From Costus lasius (Eukaryota; Streptophyta; Magnoliopsida; Zingiberales; Costaceae): 64,000 bases of DNA. Positions within the stretch are counted from its first letter, which is position 1. Every line of letters starts with the position of its first letter. The translations under genes were made by a program, and so were the position numbers. Of this stretch, positions 24,572-34,357 are shown in pieces. Under the pieces are notes generated by a model. That model was not told where the DNA came from. It did not search any database and saw nothing but the letters and a program-made list of their open reading frames with translations. Location of the stretch: positions 87,458,371 through 87,522,370 of the forward strand of contig CM050449.1 in the NCBI GenBank assembly GCA_027563935.2, given 5' to 3'.

Positions 24572-25228
24572 AAAATTCTTCTTCAGTATTTTCATCTAGG
24601 TCTTCATCTGAGTCATCATCTGGTTGTTCATTTAGATCCATCCGTCTCTTTTTCTTTAGATTACTATTTGTCTCTTCCTTGTCAATAAATGGTCTTCAGC
24701 ACTTTAGACAAATCAAATTTTGACAGAGCTGAATTTTGTAAAACCTAAATTTTGATCTGCATCTTCTACAATAAATCTAAATTGTTTCTTGTATGTTTTC
24801 TTTTGTTTTTCTTTTCAAATCATATTATTTTGCTTTGATTGAACTGAGATAATATTTCATGCCTCTACTATTATCTTGAATGCACTTTCAGCTCCTTCGT
24901 ATCTATTATTGTTAGGGTGCAGTAGTAATGCCATTTTTTTATATAGTTTCTTTGCCTCTGTTTCACTTACAATCATATTTGTTCCAAGAATTTTGTACCA
25001 GTCTTTCTCTCTATTAACTTTAGTTTCATAGCATAAGTGAACATTGATAATGACATTTAATTTATTTATATCTTCAAGTGATGAAGATAATCTGGTTGTT
25101 TCCAAAACATATACCTTAGCGTCAGCATAATTTTTCTCCAAACTTGCCTTTGTAGCTTCTTCCTCATCGAATATTAACTCTTGTTCATCTATTTGACCAA
25201 ACTTTGACTTTCTAATTTCATAAGTCAA
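24572..25228 (-). pseudogene. DnaJ/J-domain gene fragment (plant DUF3444-type DnaJ protein), carried by an LTR element
   Basis: 25228-24857 encodes 123 residues matching the N-terminus of plant J proteins that carry DUF3444: a helical lead-in (EEATKASLEKNYADAKVYVL), then DWYKILGTN, KKLYKKMALLLHPNNNRYEG and AESAFKIIVEA. The J-domain HPD is HPN, which should abolish Hsp70 stimulation. A stop follows. On the same strand, at about 24780-24660 in another frame, lies a zinc-finger-like piece: CRRCRSKFRFYK, then LICLKC and RPFID, resembling the FWT-C-x2-C region of the same family. So the gene piece has an internal deletion. The acidic tail DLNEQPDDDSDEDLDENTEE follows. It is a broken copy. Confidence 0.75.
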
Positions 25229-25783
25229 TTATGAGTGAGCAGTTGCTCCATTGAAAAAGAATCCAAACTTCGAGAATCCAAGAAATATTAGATGCAGTAT
25301 TCTTTATTTGTGATAACTGTAGTAAGTTACCTTTTTTGCCAAGATTTTTTCTTCACCCCACTAGTTGTTTCCTCTGCACGTTTTCCCTTCTAGTGGCAAG
25401 TTCGTCTATGGGTGCAGCGATCTTCACTTTACTATAAGAGGATTTTGATGGTTGTCTCCCGCTTCTTCCTTGACGATGCTATAGGTACGTGAAATAAAAG
25501 ATGTGATGTAGTGCTCTTTCCTTCTTGGTCGAGTTTTCTCTTCTCGACATATCTCCTATCTTCAATGTTGCAGTTCTTCTTTTAATCTGACTTTTCTCTA
25601 TGCTAAAGTGCCTCGTTGACCTTACGTTTCTTCCTCATCGCAGTGCTTTGATGACCGGACATTCCTTATTACTGTCTCTCTCTATCCAAACAAACTTCCA
25701 CGTTGTAGTATCCTTGACTGACAGAGGCTTCTTCTTCAGAAAACCCTTATTACACTTCTCCTACTCACTGGCGACTCCCCCTA

Positions 25784-25795
25784 GCCCTAATACCA
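25784..25795 (-). other. PBS-like site of the small LTR element
   Basis: The minus strand reads TGGTATTAGGGC, two differences from TGGTATCAGAGC. Confidence 0.65.
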
Positions 25796-25797
25796 AA

Positions 25798-26066
25798 TAT
25801 TAGAAAATGATTAGGAATTGCGGGGAATGAGTACAAATGGAGTGGAGTGAAAAACTATAACTCATTGATTTCAAATGAAGTAGTTTGTACATTTATAGGG
25901 ATTATATATCTCTTGAAATACTTAGTAATTAAATATAGAAAGATAACTAACTGGTTAGATACATTTGTCTACTATAAAGTCCAAAAAATCAAAGTGTCTA
26001 AACACATCTAATTAGAATTCTCTTGCAACCTCTAACTCCATAGAATTCAAATTTTACTTTTCAACC
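25798..26066 (-). repeat. 5' LTR of the small gene-carrying LTR element
   Basis: Starts TATTAGAAAATG on the + strand (first TG mutated to TA), two bases from the PBS-like site, and ends TTTTCAAC. Confidence 0.75.
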
Positions 26067-26214
26067 GGAATCAAGGCAATAGATAAGAAAATTGTTATTT
26101 TATTTTTTTATGAGTTGTTTCTCTTGTCGGTAAAGGGCAAAAAGAATAGAGAAGGAGAAGTGATTATGTTCTATCGTGGTTGAAAAGAAAGCAAAGAAGG
26201 AAGAGCAAAAATAT

Positions 26215-26500
26215 TATTCAAGGATTCTTATATCCTTAAATCTTTCTTAAATTTTATATCCCTAAGATTTTCTATGATTTTATATCCTAAAACTTTGTGA
26301 GATTTTATATTCTCAATTTTTTTATAAGACTTTATATCCTTAAATTTTTTAGGATTTCATATCCCTAAAATTTTCTAAGATTCTATATCCTCACAGCCTT
26401 TAGAATTTCATACATTGATATCTTATAATTTTAACTCTTTTTGTAAGAATTTCATATATTGATATCCTATAATTTTAACCCTTTTTGTGATTATGTGAGA
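26215..26500. repeat. Minisatellite of ~33-36 bp units based on TTTTATATCCCTAAGATTTT
   Basis: About eight diverged units with the core ATATCC followed by TAA and TTTT. The last two units change to TTTCATA(C/T)ATTGATATC. AT-rich, non-coding. Confidence 0.75.
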
Positions 26501-27055
26501 ACAGGAAGTAGAAAGCTTACGTAAAAGAAATGAGAGGGCAGCAAAATGAGATAAGGAGAGTGTAAAAAAAAGGACAAAAATCTAGGAGTTTAAATTTAGT
26601 GGCGAAAGCACACAGATAAAATAATTAAAGATTGATTTAACAGAAGAGGAGAAAAGAAGGGAAGGAAGGCATGAGTGAAACAAAATAGAAGAATAAAAGA
26701 AAATTTGTTTTTGCCTTGAAATAAGCTAAACCTTGACACAAAACAAAATCGTGGCCATCCACGCCCAAAGCACTGAGTTTAAATGTGCATCTAATCTGAC
26801 CTCGTTTCAAGCTTCACCATATTAATGGGTTCGGCTCATTGAAAGTCACCTGTACGAAGAAACAAATGTTGATAAAAAATAATTAAGCGTCCACGACAAA
26901 ACTGCAAGTAGAGGAAAACTGAAATATTACCTTGAATTTGGCATCTGCGCCTTGATCGTGGAGCTTTAACCAATAACTTAGACTAATCCAATTTGGCTTC
27001 ATACTTTATTACTGGGTTTGGATCCAATTGAAGTGGATCTGACCCAATTAGCTCC
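26501..27055. other. Purine-rich then unassigned DNA
   Basis: 26520-26720 is A/G-rich like 23930-24318. 26720-27055 shows no recognisable coding segment. Confidence 0.4.
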
Positions 27056-27202
27056 GCTCCCCTCATCGACGGGTACTTGAAGGTGCTTGGTAAGGGAATC
27101 CTACCGCAGGACCACCCCATGGTCATCAAAACCAAGCTCATATCAAAGATTGCCAAAAAGAAGATCAACGCTGCCGGTGGTGATGTCGTGCTCACCACTT
27201 GA
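27056..27202 (+). pseudogene. RPL27A: Fragment of the 60S ribosomal protein L27a gene (C-terminal 48 codons)
   Basis: The + strand encodes [18 protein letters not shown], then [18 protein letters not shown] and [11 protein letters not shown] followed by a stop. Plant L27a ends with a closely similar segment including the FKVLGKG and AGG-VVLTA motifs (family knowledge). About four residues normally present between the LID and GY positions are missing. No upstream part of the gene was recognised, so this is a 3' fragment. The minus-strand open frame at 26983-27351 is its antisense shadow. It lies inside the inverted-repeat-bounded unit. Confidence 0.82.
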
Positions 27203-27394
27203 TCTGAAGTAGCGAGCGCTACTTCCACCGCCTTCTCAACAGAACTATCTACCTCATCGCCCCTCTCCCTAGCTTCTCGCCGAGATAGCTGTAGAATTGA
27301 AAGAGTAACTTTACTCTTTCGTATTGAATTTTTATAAAGAGGTGTACGCATGTGTGTTTACTTAGCCACCTCACCGGTTGAAACATGAACCCAG
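27203..27394. other. DNA after the L27a fragment, no gene
   Basis: Somewhat GC-richer than its surroundings; may be carried along from the L27a 3' region. Nothing further recognised. Confidence 0.3.
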
Positions 27395-28015
27395 ATCATA
27401 TTAGGACATCCTCAACTAAGTATTTGAGCTATACATTCAGCCCAAACATTTTTCTAAAAAATCTTCAAATAATAATAAATAACATAATAAATATTGAAAG
27501 GCTTGGCGCACTGTAATAAAGTATTGCTTGGAAGGTACGTTCGATGACGTTTATCATCGGAGTATAACTTCTTAATATGATGTTATGATCGTTAAGGCTA
27601 AAGTATTTTCGCTCTAAAAATTTTAAAATCCAAAATATTTAGCAAGCCATTAAGGTCAAACATTTTTTAAATTAAATATCTAATAAGTTGTCGAGATCTG
27701 ATATTTTCTATAAAATATAAAATATCTAATAAGCTACTCAGGCGGGATATTTTTTAAAATATAAATATTTAATACGCCGGTCATATATTTTCTTTAAAAT
27801 AAAATATCTAATAAGCCAAAAAGACCCGATATTTTCTCTAAAATATAAATATTTAATAAGCCACAAAAGTCGAATATTTTTTTCAAATTAACATATCTAT
27901 TACGTTGTCAGCCCGGATATTTTTAGTATTTAAGTACCAATAAGCCGCCAAGGCTAAATATTTTTTTTAAATATAAATATCCAATTGTTAAAGATGCTTT
28001 TGTGTTTAAAAAATA
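27395..28015 (-). repeat. Right inverted arm: minisatellite array in opposite orientation, about 8-9 units
   Basis: The reverse complement of 27600-28010 reproduces the left array: TATTGGTACTTAAATAC, GGCTTATTAGATATTTTA and similar units. The unique inner segment is at 27420-27600. Confidence 0.8.
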
Positions 28016-28331
28016 TCATTTGATTATTTTTTTTTTAAATTAATTTGTATTCACAAGAATGTGAAATATAAATTTCTGGACGAGGGATTGCAATTAAATT
28101 AGTGTGTATTTTGACTATTGCACCATAATTTTGATCAAGCCAAATCTGCATCGAAGCAAACTGGATTTTGACCACAAAGCTTGATTTTGACCAAGCAAAC
28201 ATCAAGGCAAAAAAAAGAAAATGAAACGGGTGAGAGCCAAAATCAAATTTTAATTTTGACCAAGATACAAGCGCTAAAATCCTTCGCTGGCAATAAATCC
28301 AAGAATCTAGGTCAAATTTTGACCTGGCAGC
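28016..28331. other. AT-rich spacer with repeated TTTTGACC phrases
   Basis: ATTTTGACC or its variants occur several times between 28100 and 28325, ending with the palindrome GGTCAAATTTTGACC at 28311-28325. Confidence 0.5.
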
Positions 28332-29290
28332 TGTAATGCCCAAATCCCTTCGGGCTCGGCTAGTTGGGATTTGGGCTGGGGAGCGGCCCAAGCCCACGAT
28401 GCAGATGCAGATCACAGCCTGGCGTTGAGTCCAAATCGTAGCTGTGACAACATATCGTGGTCAAAGCCAAATCGAGCAGTGGCTTCGGCGGATTCACAAG
28501 CGCCCGACTCTAGCGGCCGAGAGGCGACGAAAGATCCCGTCTCCAACGGAGGAAGCGTCAGCAGTGTCTCCGTCTTCTTTAGCGGAAGCAAGCGGCGAGA
28601 GGCAGACGCGGTCCACGCAGGGCGAGCGACGCAAGCGGCGAGCTCTGTGCAGACGTGGAGACGAGTGCTTCACCAACGAGCTTTCCGGAGAGGTTGACAA
28701 GATCTTCAGATACGTGGAAGGCGGCTTTCTCGGCAAGGATGCAGACACGAGGCGTTCAGCGACACAAGCACCCCTCTTCCCTATAAATCGTTGAGGAGCG
28801 GACGAAGCAAGACAGAGGAAGCTTCCCTTCAACACCCGCCTTTCCCGAGTAGCGGGCGGCAGCTGAAAGATCCGATGAGCGGATCTGAGAGAGCTTCGGC
28901 GAGACCCAGTGAGGGAGACTATAAGTCGGCGGCAACTCTTGCCGCCCACAAGAGAGAGAGAGGTGAGGGGTTTGTAACCTTTGACTTGAATAAAGGCGAG
29001 TTTCCCTGATTCCTACAAGCTTTCTGCTCTTCCCTGTGTTCTCCAGCGAGATTCCACCACGTGCGTTGATGACGATCCAGGCAGCTTCCGGCAGCAATGA
29101 GGGCTGAGGGAGGAAGTGAGGAGCTTGCCCTGCCAGCGCACCCAATTCCTCCGGCGAAGGGCGCGGCCGACAAGCTAACGCTGCTCAGCAGCGTTCGTTC
29201 GAACGCTTGAAGATGAAGGCGGCGTTCGTTCGAGCATACAGGCATTCGAACTAACCATAGTAACCTAGCGGGGACTTAGAGACTAGCATT
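28332..29290 (+). repeat. LTR-like segment, GC-rich, without partner
   Basis: It starts TGTAATGCCC, a frequent start of plant gypsy LTRs. A TATA-like CCTATAAATC lies at 28780 and a GAATAAAGG poly(A)-like signal at 28989, in the order expected of U3-R. No second copy, PBS or gag-pol is present, and its right end is not clear. It may be a solo or truncated LTR. Overlapping frames on both strands at 28371-29245 lack any conserved domain. Confidence 0.35.
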
Positions 29291-30936
29291 CGATTGTGAG
29301 CATCTTTCGATGAGTAGGTCAGGAAAGAGACAACAGGCTATTATCCCTGTTCTTTCAAGCAAGCTGAGAAAGGTGTACGTTCATGAGCCCATTCTCTTGG
29401 CTCTAGGCCTAGCTAAAGTTTCAATCAATTCCTGCGAATCCTCTCTAAGGATGGAGTTTGCCAAAAGAATGTTCCTCTCTCTCATACCATACCTGGCAAC
29501 TCCTCATTTTGAGACCCACAGGGAAAATGACCACACCATGCATTTTCGGAGATACTTCTTTATGTAGGGGAATGGAGTTACGTAGGAGAGTGCGTTTTTG
29601 CAGCATGACCCTTGCAAATACTAATTGACGGACATGAGCAGTCCGCGGGATTAGGGGGTCACACTGCAGGGACTTACACAAAGTGAAATCAAGGAGGAGA
29701 CCGAGGGGATTTATATATGCAATGCTAGATCCCGGATGATGAAAATATCATAAGTTGCCACTCACGCATACTCATCTTCCAATGTGGGAAATCGGTATGA
29801 GTGCGATATGGAAAAGGGAGGGAAATTCATAGTTGATATTCAGCATTTGAAATTCTTCCATTGTTTCAATTCAAAACAGATGGAGCTTCGAGAGGCAATC
29901 CAGGTCGTTCTGGCGGTGGAGGGACTGCTGACCAAAAGGAAAGGAGATTTCGGTAAGAAGAATCCGTGACGCCTGGGACAATGGAATATAGGTGCTTAGA
30001 GCGTTTACACCTCCACCATTGACGAGTGAGTATTACACTATGAATTTACAAGTAGATGATTTTTCGACTACTCATTCTCCACATCTACAGATTGGTAGTA
30101 TCTGAAGGAAGGAGCCAGTGAAAAATAAGTACTCTCGATTTGGCTGGCAAGTGGTCGGATTCCAAGTGGTCATCTTACTTGGTTCAACCAAACCAGAGAG
30201 GCGCCCATATCCTTTCTTGCTCCAGCAAGTGAATTCGTATCAGCCTAAGCGACGAGTGACAATTAGGTCTCTTCTTCAAAGAAGTAATGGCCGAGCCTTA
30301 ACCTAGAAGGCCCACACCCATTGGTAAACAAGGTAGGAGCGCCAGATTTCAATCCCCTCTTGACGAGAAAGAAAGTGAGAAGACTAGCTTGATCGGGTAT
30401 CCGTAACGACAGATGGCCGGGTAGGATCTTACCGAATCCTCTCGATTCTTCGGAAACTAATGAACTTGCTTGGATTGGCTCATCTCTAATTCATCAAGTG
30501 ATGGAGCGATCACTCTTCGCCCTAACCACGGTAGGTTGTTATTGAAGTAGTTCCCCGCGGAAAGAAGATGCCCTTAGTTAGAAGGTCTAGAAAGCGGGAT
30601 GAAATTTGACTAATAAGATAAGAAGAAGCATCCCCAACCCACCGAGCCAATGATTAATATTTTCTCTTGAGTGAGTAAACTTCCAATTGGACGACTGAAA
30701 CACTACCTATTGAGAGCTGCAAACTTAAGCTACTAGGTCCCACTCTGATGATTCAGCAGATCTATCTCAGAACATTCAATCCAAAAGAGGGAAGCCCAAA
30801 AAATGGCTACCTTTAGGTCTCACGTTACGCGGCTAGCATTTTTTTCTTCGATCCTAAGGTCATCAGATACCCTACGTCGTCAGCAAGCGGTGTTCTTCAG
30901 TCTTCAATAGGTCCTATCCCTCAGTGCATGCAGTCC
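29291..30936. other. Probable mitochondrial-DNA insert (NUMT candidate)
   Basis: This stretch has clearly higher GC and an evenly mixed base composition compared with the AT-rich DNA around it, and phrases such as GAAAGCGGGATGAAAT and CCTCTTGACGAGAAAGAAAG that read like plant mitochondrial intergenic DNA. No standard mitochondrial gene was recognised. A frame at 29310-29567 has no certain homologue. It ends exactly where the next LTR begins at 30937. The call is by composition and style only. Confidence 0.35.
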
Positions 30937-32582
30937 TGATGACACCAAAATTCATCGTATATTTTGTGTCATATTTATGCTCTTTTGCTTGTTTTTAAGC
31001 CTTATTTATCAAATATTACGGAATCTACACAATTTCTTATTTTTCATGAATTTCAGGTAAAAAGTGTTATATTTTGATGGATTTTGAAGGATTTGAGTGC
31101 ACGAATGGATTCAGGAGGTCGAAACAAAGCCGCCTACCAATTTTTATGCAATCGGAGCAAGTTTAAAAATTACACCCCTGGGTGTAAAGAACATTAAGGT
31201 ACCATAATGAAAATTACGGCAGTGCCGTAAAAAACTTTAAGGTACCATAATTTGGACCCAGAATTCACCCGAGAAATTTCAGACATTACGGCACTACCGT
31301 AAAGATTGTTACGGCCGTAATTTCCAGTCAAAAATGCGATTTTTACGGGTCTGAATCTTGCGTGGACCATAACTTTTGATCTAGAGCTCTAAATCAAGAT
31401 CCAAAAGATGTTACGGACTCGTCTTTAAGAGGAGAAGATGCACGAAGTAGAAGCCCCAATTTGTATCCACTATCGAGGGAGCAATCAACAGAGAGGCGTC
31501 TAGGGTTTGGCCTCTGCCAAGAGGCATAGAGGGCACCTCAGGCCGTGATTTTCACGCAGAAGCTTCTCCTGGAGGAGAGGAGGACACACCAAAAGTTTTA
31601 GAGCAAAAGGAGTTCAATCGGAAGAGAAATCAACAAAACATCATGCGCCGCCGCTGTTCGTCGCAGATTACGGCCGTAAAAACCTTTACGGCCGTACCGT
31701 AATTTGTTCTATACCTCTGTTTTGATTTCCTACACCATGGATTATTGTACCTCTTCTTCCATGCCTGCTTAAACATACTTTGGGACATGGGGGGTGTAAT
31801 CCCCTTGATTTTTAATGATTAGATAAACTATTATTTTCGTTATGATAATCCTTGGTGCGATAATTCTACTTATGTGATGAATTGTCTTTAATTCTCCTTA
31901 GATTTTACTGTCATGCATGTTTTAGAGTTTTCGCAATGAGACTGAAAGGTGATTTGTTTGAGAATTTAGAACTCTAGAATCTTATTTATTGATTTTATTA
32001 ATCTTATTACCATGCTTGATAATATGAATCTAGGGTTGAGTTATTGTGTTAAACATTGATAGATCTTGCACGATAGTGAAGATCGGTCTGTTGGAAAACC
32101 CTAGGTAGAACCTGTGTTGAGACTCGGATGCACAAAAGTAATCCTTGAGATTCCACTTGTGATGATCAACAAAGAACTTGGATGCACGAAAGTGATCCTG
32201 AGTTCTTTGATTGATGGTTTACTTATTTACAGCGTTGGGATAAATCTTGCGCGAAAGCGAGGATTGGTCCCTGCATGATTGTCTGCACGAAAGTGAGATA
32301 ATCCTTTTATGAAGTAAATTAAGTCTTTATCATGATAGGATTTGATTGACGACCTTTTATTATATCTAATCATTGAAATTAAGGTGGATGAAACCCTAGT
32401 CCCAGTTTATCTCTCTGATTATTTTCCCGTGTGTTTATTGTTTATTCGCATCATGCTCGGTTTGCTTAGCTAGTAAGAATACAACTATTTGGTACTTAAC
32501 ACGTAGGTCTTTGTGGGATCGATATTTTCTTTATTACTTCGAGTATCCGTGCACTTGCGGACACTACAAGTTTAGGGACAAC
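30937..32582 (+). repeat. 5' LTR of the Athila-like element
   Basis: Starts TGATGACACCAAAATTC. Matches the other LTR at 30937-31050 and 31836-32560. The region 31050-31835 has no counterpart in the 3' LTR and holds several TTACGG/CCGTAA palindromes. The end is placed near 32582, before the first PBS-like sequence, but could reach 32700. Confidence 0.8.
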
Positions 32583-32708
32583 AAGTTTTTGGAGCTGTAT
32601 CAGGGGGTGACAGATCCCTGTGTGCCAAACAAGTTTTGGCTGCGACTCCTTAAATTAGTATACCTACTTGTATTTAAAAGTGTGTCCTTTCGTATCACAT
32701 CAAGTTTT

Positions 32709-32726
32709 TGGCGTCGTTGTTGGGGA
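32709..32726 (+). other. PBS, tRNA-Asp type, of the Athila-like element
   Basis: TGGCGTCGTTGTTGGGGA differs by three transition changes from TGGCGCCGTTGCCGGGGA, the usual Athila/Tat primer site. Two further AAGTTTT(T)GG copies precede it at 32583 and 32630. Confidence 0.8.
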
Positions 32727-33056
32727 CCTTAGTTTTGTTAATATCAAAATAGTTGTTAGTATTGCTAGACTAGGTTTTATTTGTTTTAGATTTAACTTTG
32801 TTTTTTGTTTTTGCAGGTTTTGGATTTTCATAAGTTGTGACAGAGCTTGTATTTCTGAAATTTGTGAATTTGCTTGTGTTTTATCTTTTTCTATTTTTTT
32901 TAATATATTCTGAAAAAAAAAATTTCTAATTAATTGGTGTTGGATTATCTTTCTGTTCTTGATAGATTTGATAAATATGTCTTTTCATCACAATCCATGG
33001 GCATCTCAAGGAAGTAAGGTATACATGCCACAAGGTAAGCATGAAGATGATTCACG

Positions 33057-34357
33057 ATGCACTCTTGGGACATATTGAAATTACACTCTATTCCTTATAT
33101 TAGATGCAATATCTGTAAATGTAATGATCATTATGCTTATGAATGTCAATTTAGAAATCATGCAAATCCCAATTTACCATGTTATCAAGATGATTATTAT
33201 TATCCTAATTGGGAAAATCAATATTCTTTTTATGATGATTGCTCTGATCATGTTTCTGAACCATACTTTGAGGACACTGAGGAATCTAGGTTAGAATCCA
33301 TGCTTGAAAAATTCATGACAAATCAAAACCAAATCATGACAAATAGAAGTAAAGAAATTGAAGATCTTGAGGGAATAATTAGTCAGCTTGCTTCTCAAGT
33401 AGAATCTTTAACTGCTGATTCTGAAATTTTGGAAACCCAGTTAGCACAACAAACATGTTTATTTGAGTTTAAAACTGAAGAACTTGATTTAGAAAATTCT
33501 CCCTCTGATCATGATTGTTTTGAGATTGAGCCTTATGTGGACATTAATGCATCTCAGTCTGATTTTGATAATTCTGAATTTGATTCCTTTGATAATGTAT
33601 TATTGGAAAAGGTTGAGGAAATTGATTTTGAAAAACCCTCTTTTAATGAAATTGATGTTTTTGATAATATATCATTTATGGTTAAATCTGATGAGTTTGA
33701 AAATTGTGATATTCAGGTACCTCAATCTGATTTGGGTGAAAATTTTGAAATTGATGATAAGCTATTTATTGATAGATATGAAGAAATTGATTCTCAAATT
33801 AATTCTTTTGTGAAATTTGATGAATTTGACTCTGATTCTGATGATGAATTATTTGTGGAAAGGTATGAGGGCACTGATTTTGAAAAATCTCACTCTGATC
33901 TTGATGATGATTTTGGAATTAATAAATTATTTGATTGTGGGCATGATGAACTTAAAAAAGATTTGCATATTACAAATATTGATGAACCTCATGATGGTAC
34001 TTTGCCCATATCTGATATTCACTCTTCTGATGTATTTGAGAATTTATGCTTTATTGAGGAACTTAATTTGAGCATAGACATTATTTTGATGATCCAATGC
34101 TTATATCTTTTGATGAAAGTCCTATGACAATTGAAGATTTAAATTTGAAGAAAGGACTTATGATTTTGCTTACTGACAAATATAGGAAGATCATTGAAAA
34201 TCTTAATTTTGACTTCCGCATATTTAAGAAAGCTACGGTGATTGTAATTTACATGAAATTCTGGATATTTGGATTTGTGGCTAAACTTTTTGGACAGCGG
34301 AAAAAGAAAAAATTGCATGCTCTTTATTTTGGTGTTGATTCACCTGCTTCACCATGA
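33057..34357 (+). pseudogene. Acidic CCHC-containing gag-like protein of the Athila-like element, one frameshift
   Basis: The open frame 33057-34127 gives 356 residues. A T-run at about 34083 lacks one base, after which the protein continues in another frame to 34357, ending near FGQRKKKKLHALYFG. Residues 18-31 form a zinc knuckle (CNICKCNDHYAYEC). Residues about 80-130 look like a coiled coil (LEGIISQLASQVESLTADSE). Residues 140-340 are strongly acidic and Phe-rich, with repeated phrases such as EEIDFEKPSF, FDSDSDDELFVERYEGTDF. The knuckle and coiled coil recall the end of Athila gag. The acidic part is not one I recognise. A start at about 32974 in another frame ends at TLGTY just past 33057, so the true N-terminus may also be frameshifted. 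Confidence 0.65.

Larger units (their letters stand above)
24319..26066 (-). mobile_element. Small non-autonomous LTR retrotransposon (1.75 kb) carrying a DnaJ-family gene fragment
   Basis: Direct repeats at 24319-24556 and 25798-26066 (about 240-269 bp) flank 1.24 kb. In minus-strand order the parts are right LTR, PBS-like TGGTATTAGGGC at 25795-25784, a leader, the DnaJ fragment in the same direction, the polypurine tract AAGTTTTAGAGGGAA at 24571-24557, then the left LTR starting TGTTGAAAAG. There is no gag or pol. The size resembles TRIM elements. The left LTR lacks about 33 bases that the right one has at its inner end. A retroelement carrying a cellular gene piece is an example of gene transduction, as known for maize Bs1. 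Confidence 0.72.
23085..28015. mobile_element. Inverted-repeat-bounded unit with minisatellite arms, carrying gene fragments (unclassified DNA transposon candidate)
   Basis: The left arm (23085-23790) and the right arm (27395-28015) are related in inverted orientation. Both consist of ~43-bp repeats built on ATTGGATATTTATATTT plus (G)GCTTTAGCGAC. They also share a non-repetitive inner segment: left ACTTCAGCCTTAACA at about 23600 corresponds to the reverse complement of right 27590 (ACTTTAGCCTTAACG), followed in both by AGTTATAC and a related run. Between the arms lie a small LTR element with a DnaJ fragment and an RPL27a fragment. Long inverted repeats with captured gene pieces resemble Pack-type transposons, but no transposase, exact terminus or target-site duplication was found. 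Confidence 0.5.

Noticed and set aside
26983..27351. 122-codon minus-strand frame
   Set aside because: Antisense to the L27a fragment, which is the meaningful reading.
28371..29245. Several overlapping frames on both strands
   Set aside because: GC-rich DNA is open in many frames; none has a recognisable motif and the block looks like an LTR.
29310..29567. Possible organellar polymerase-like frame
   Set aside because: One short EFAKR-type phrase is not enough; no catalytic motif is present.
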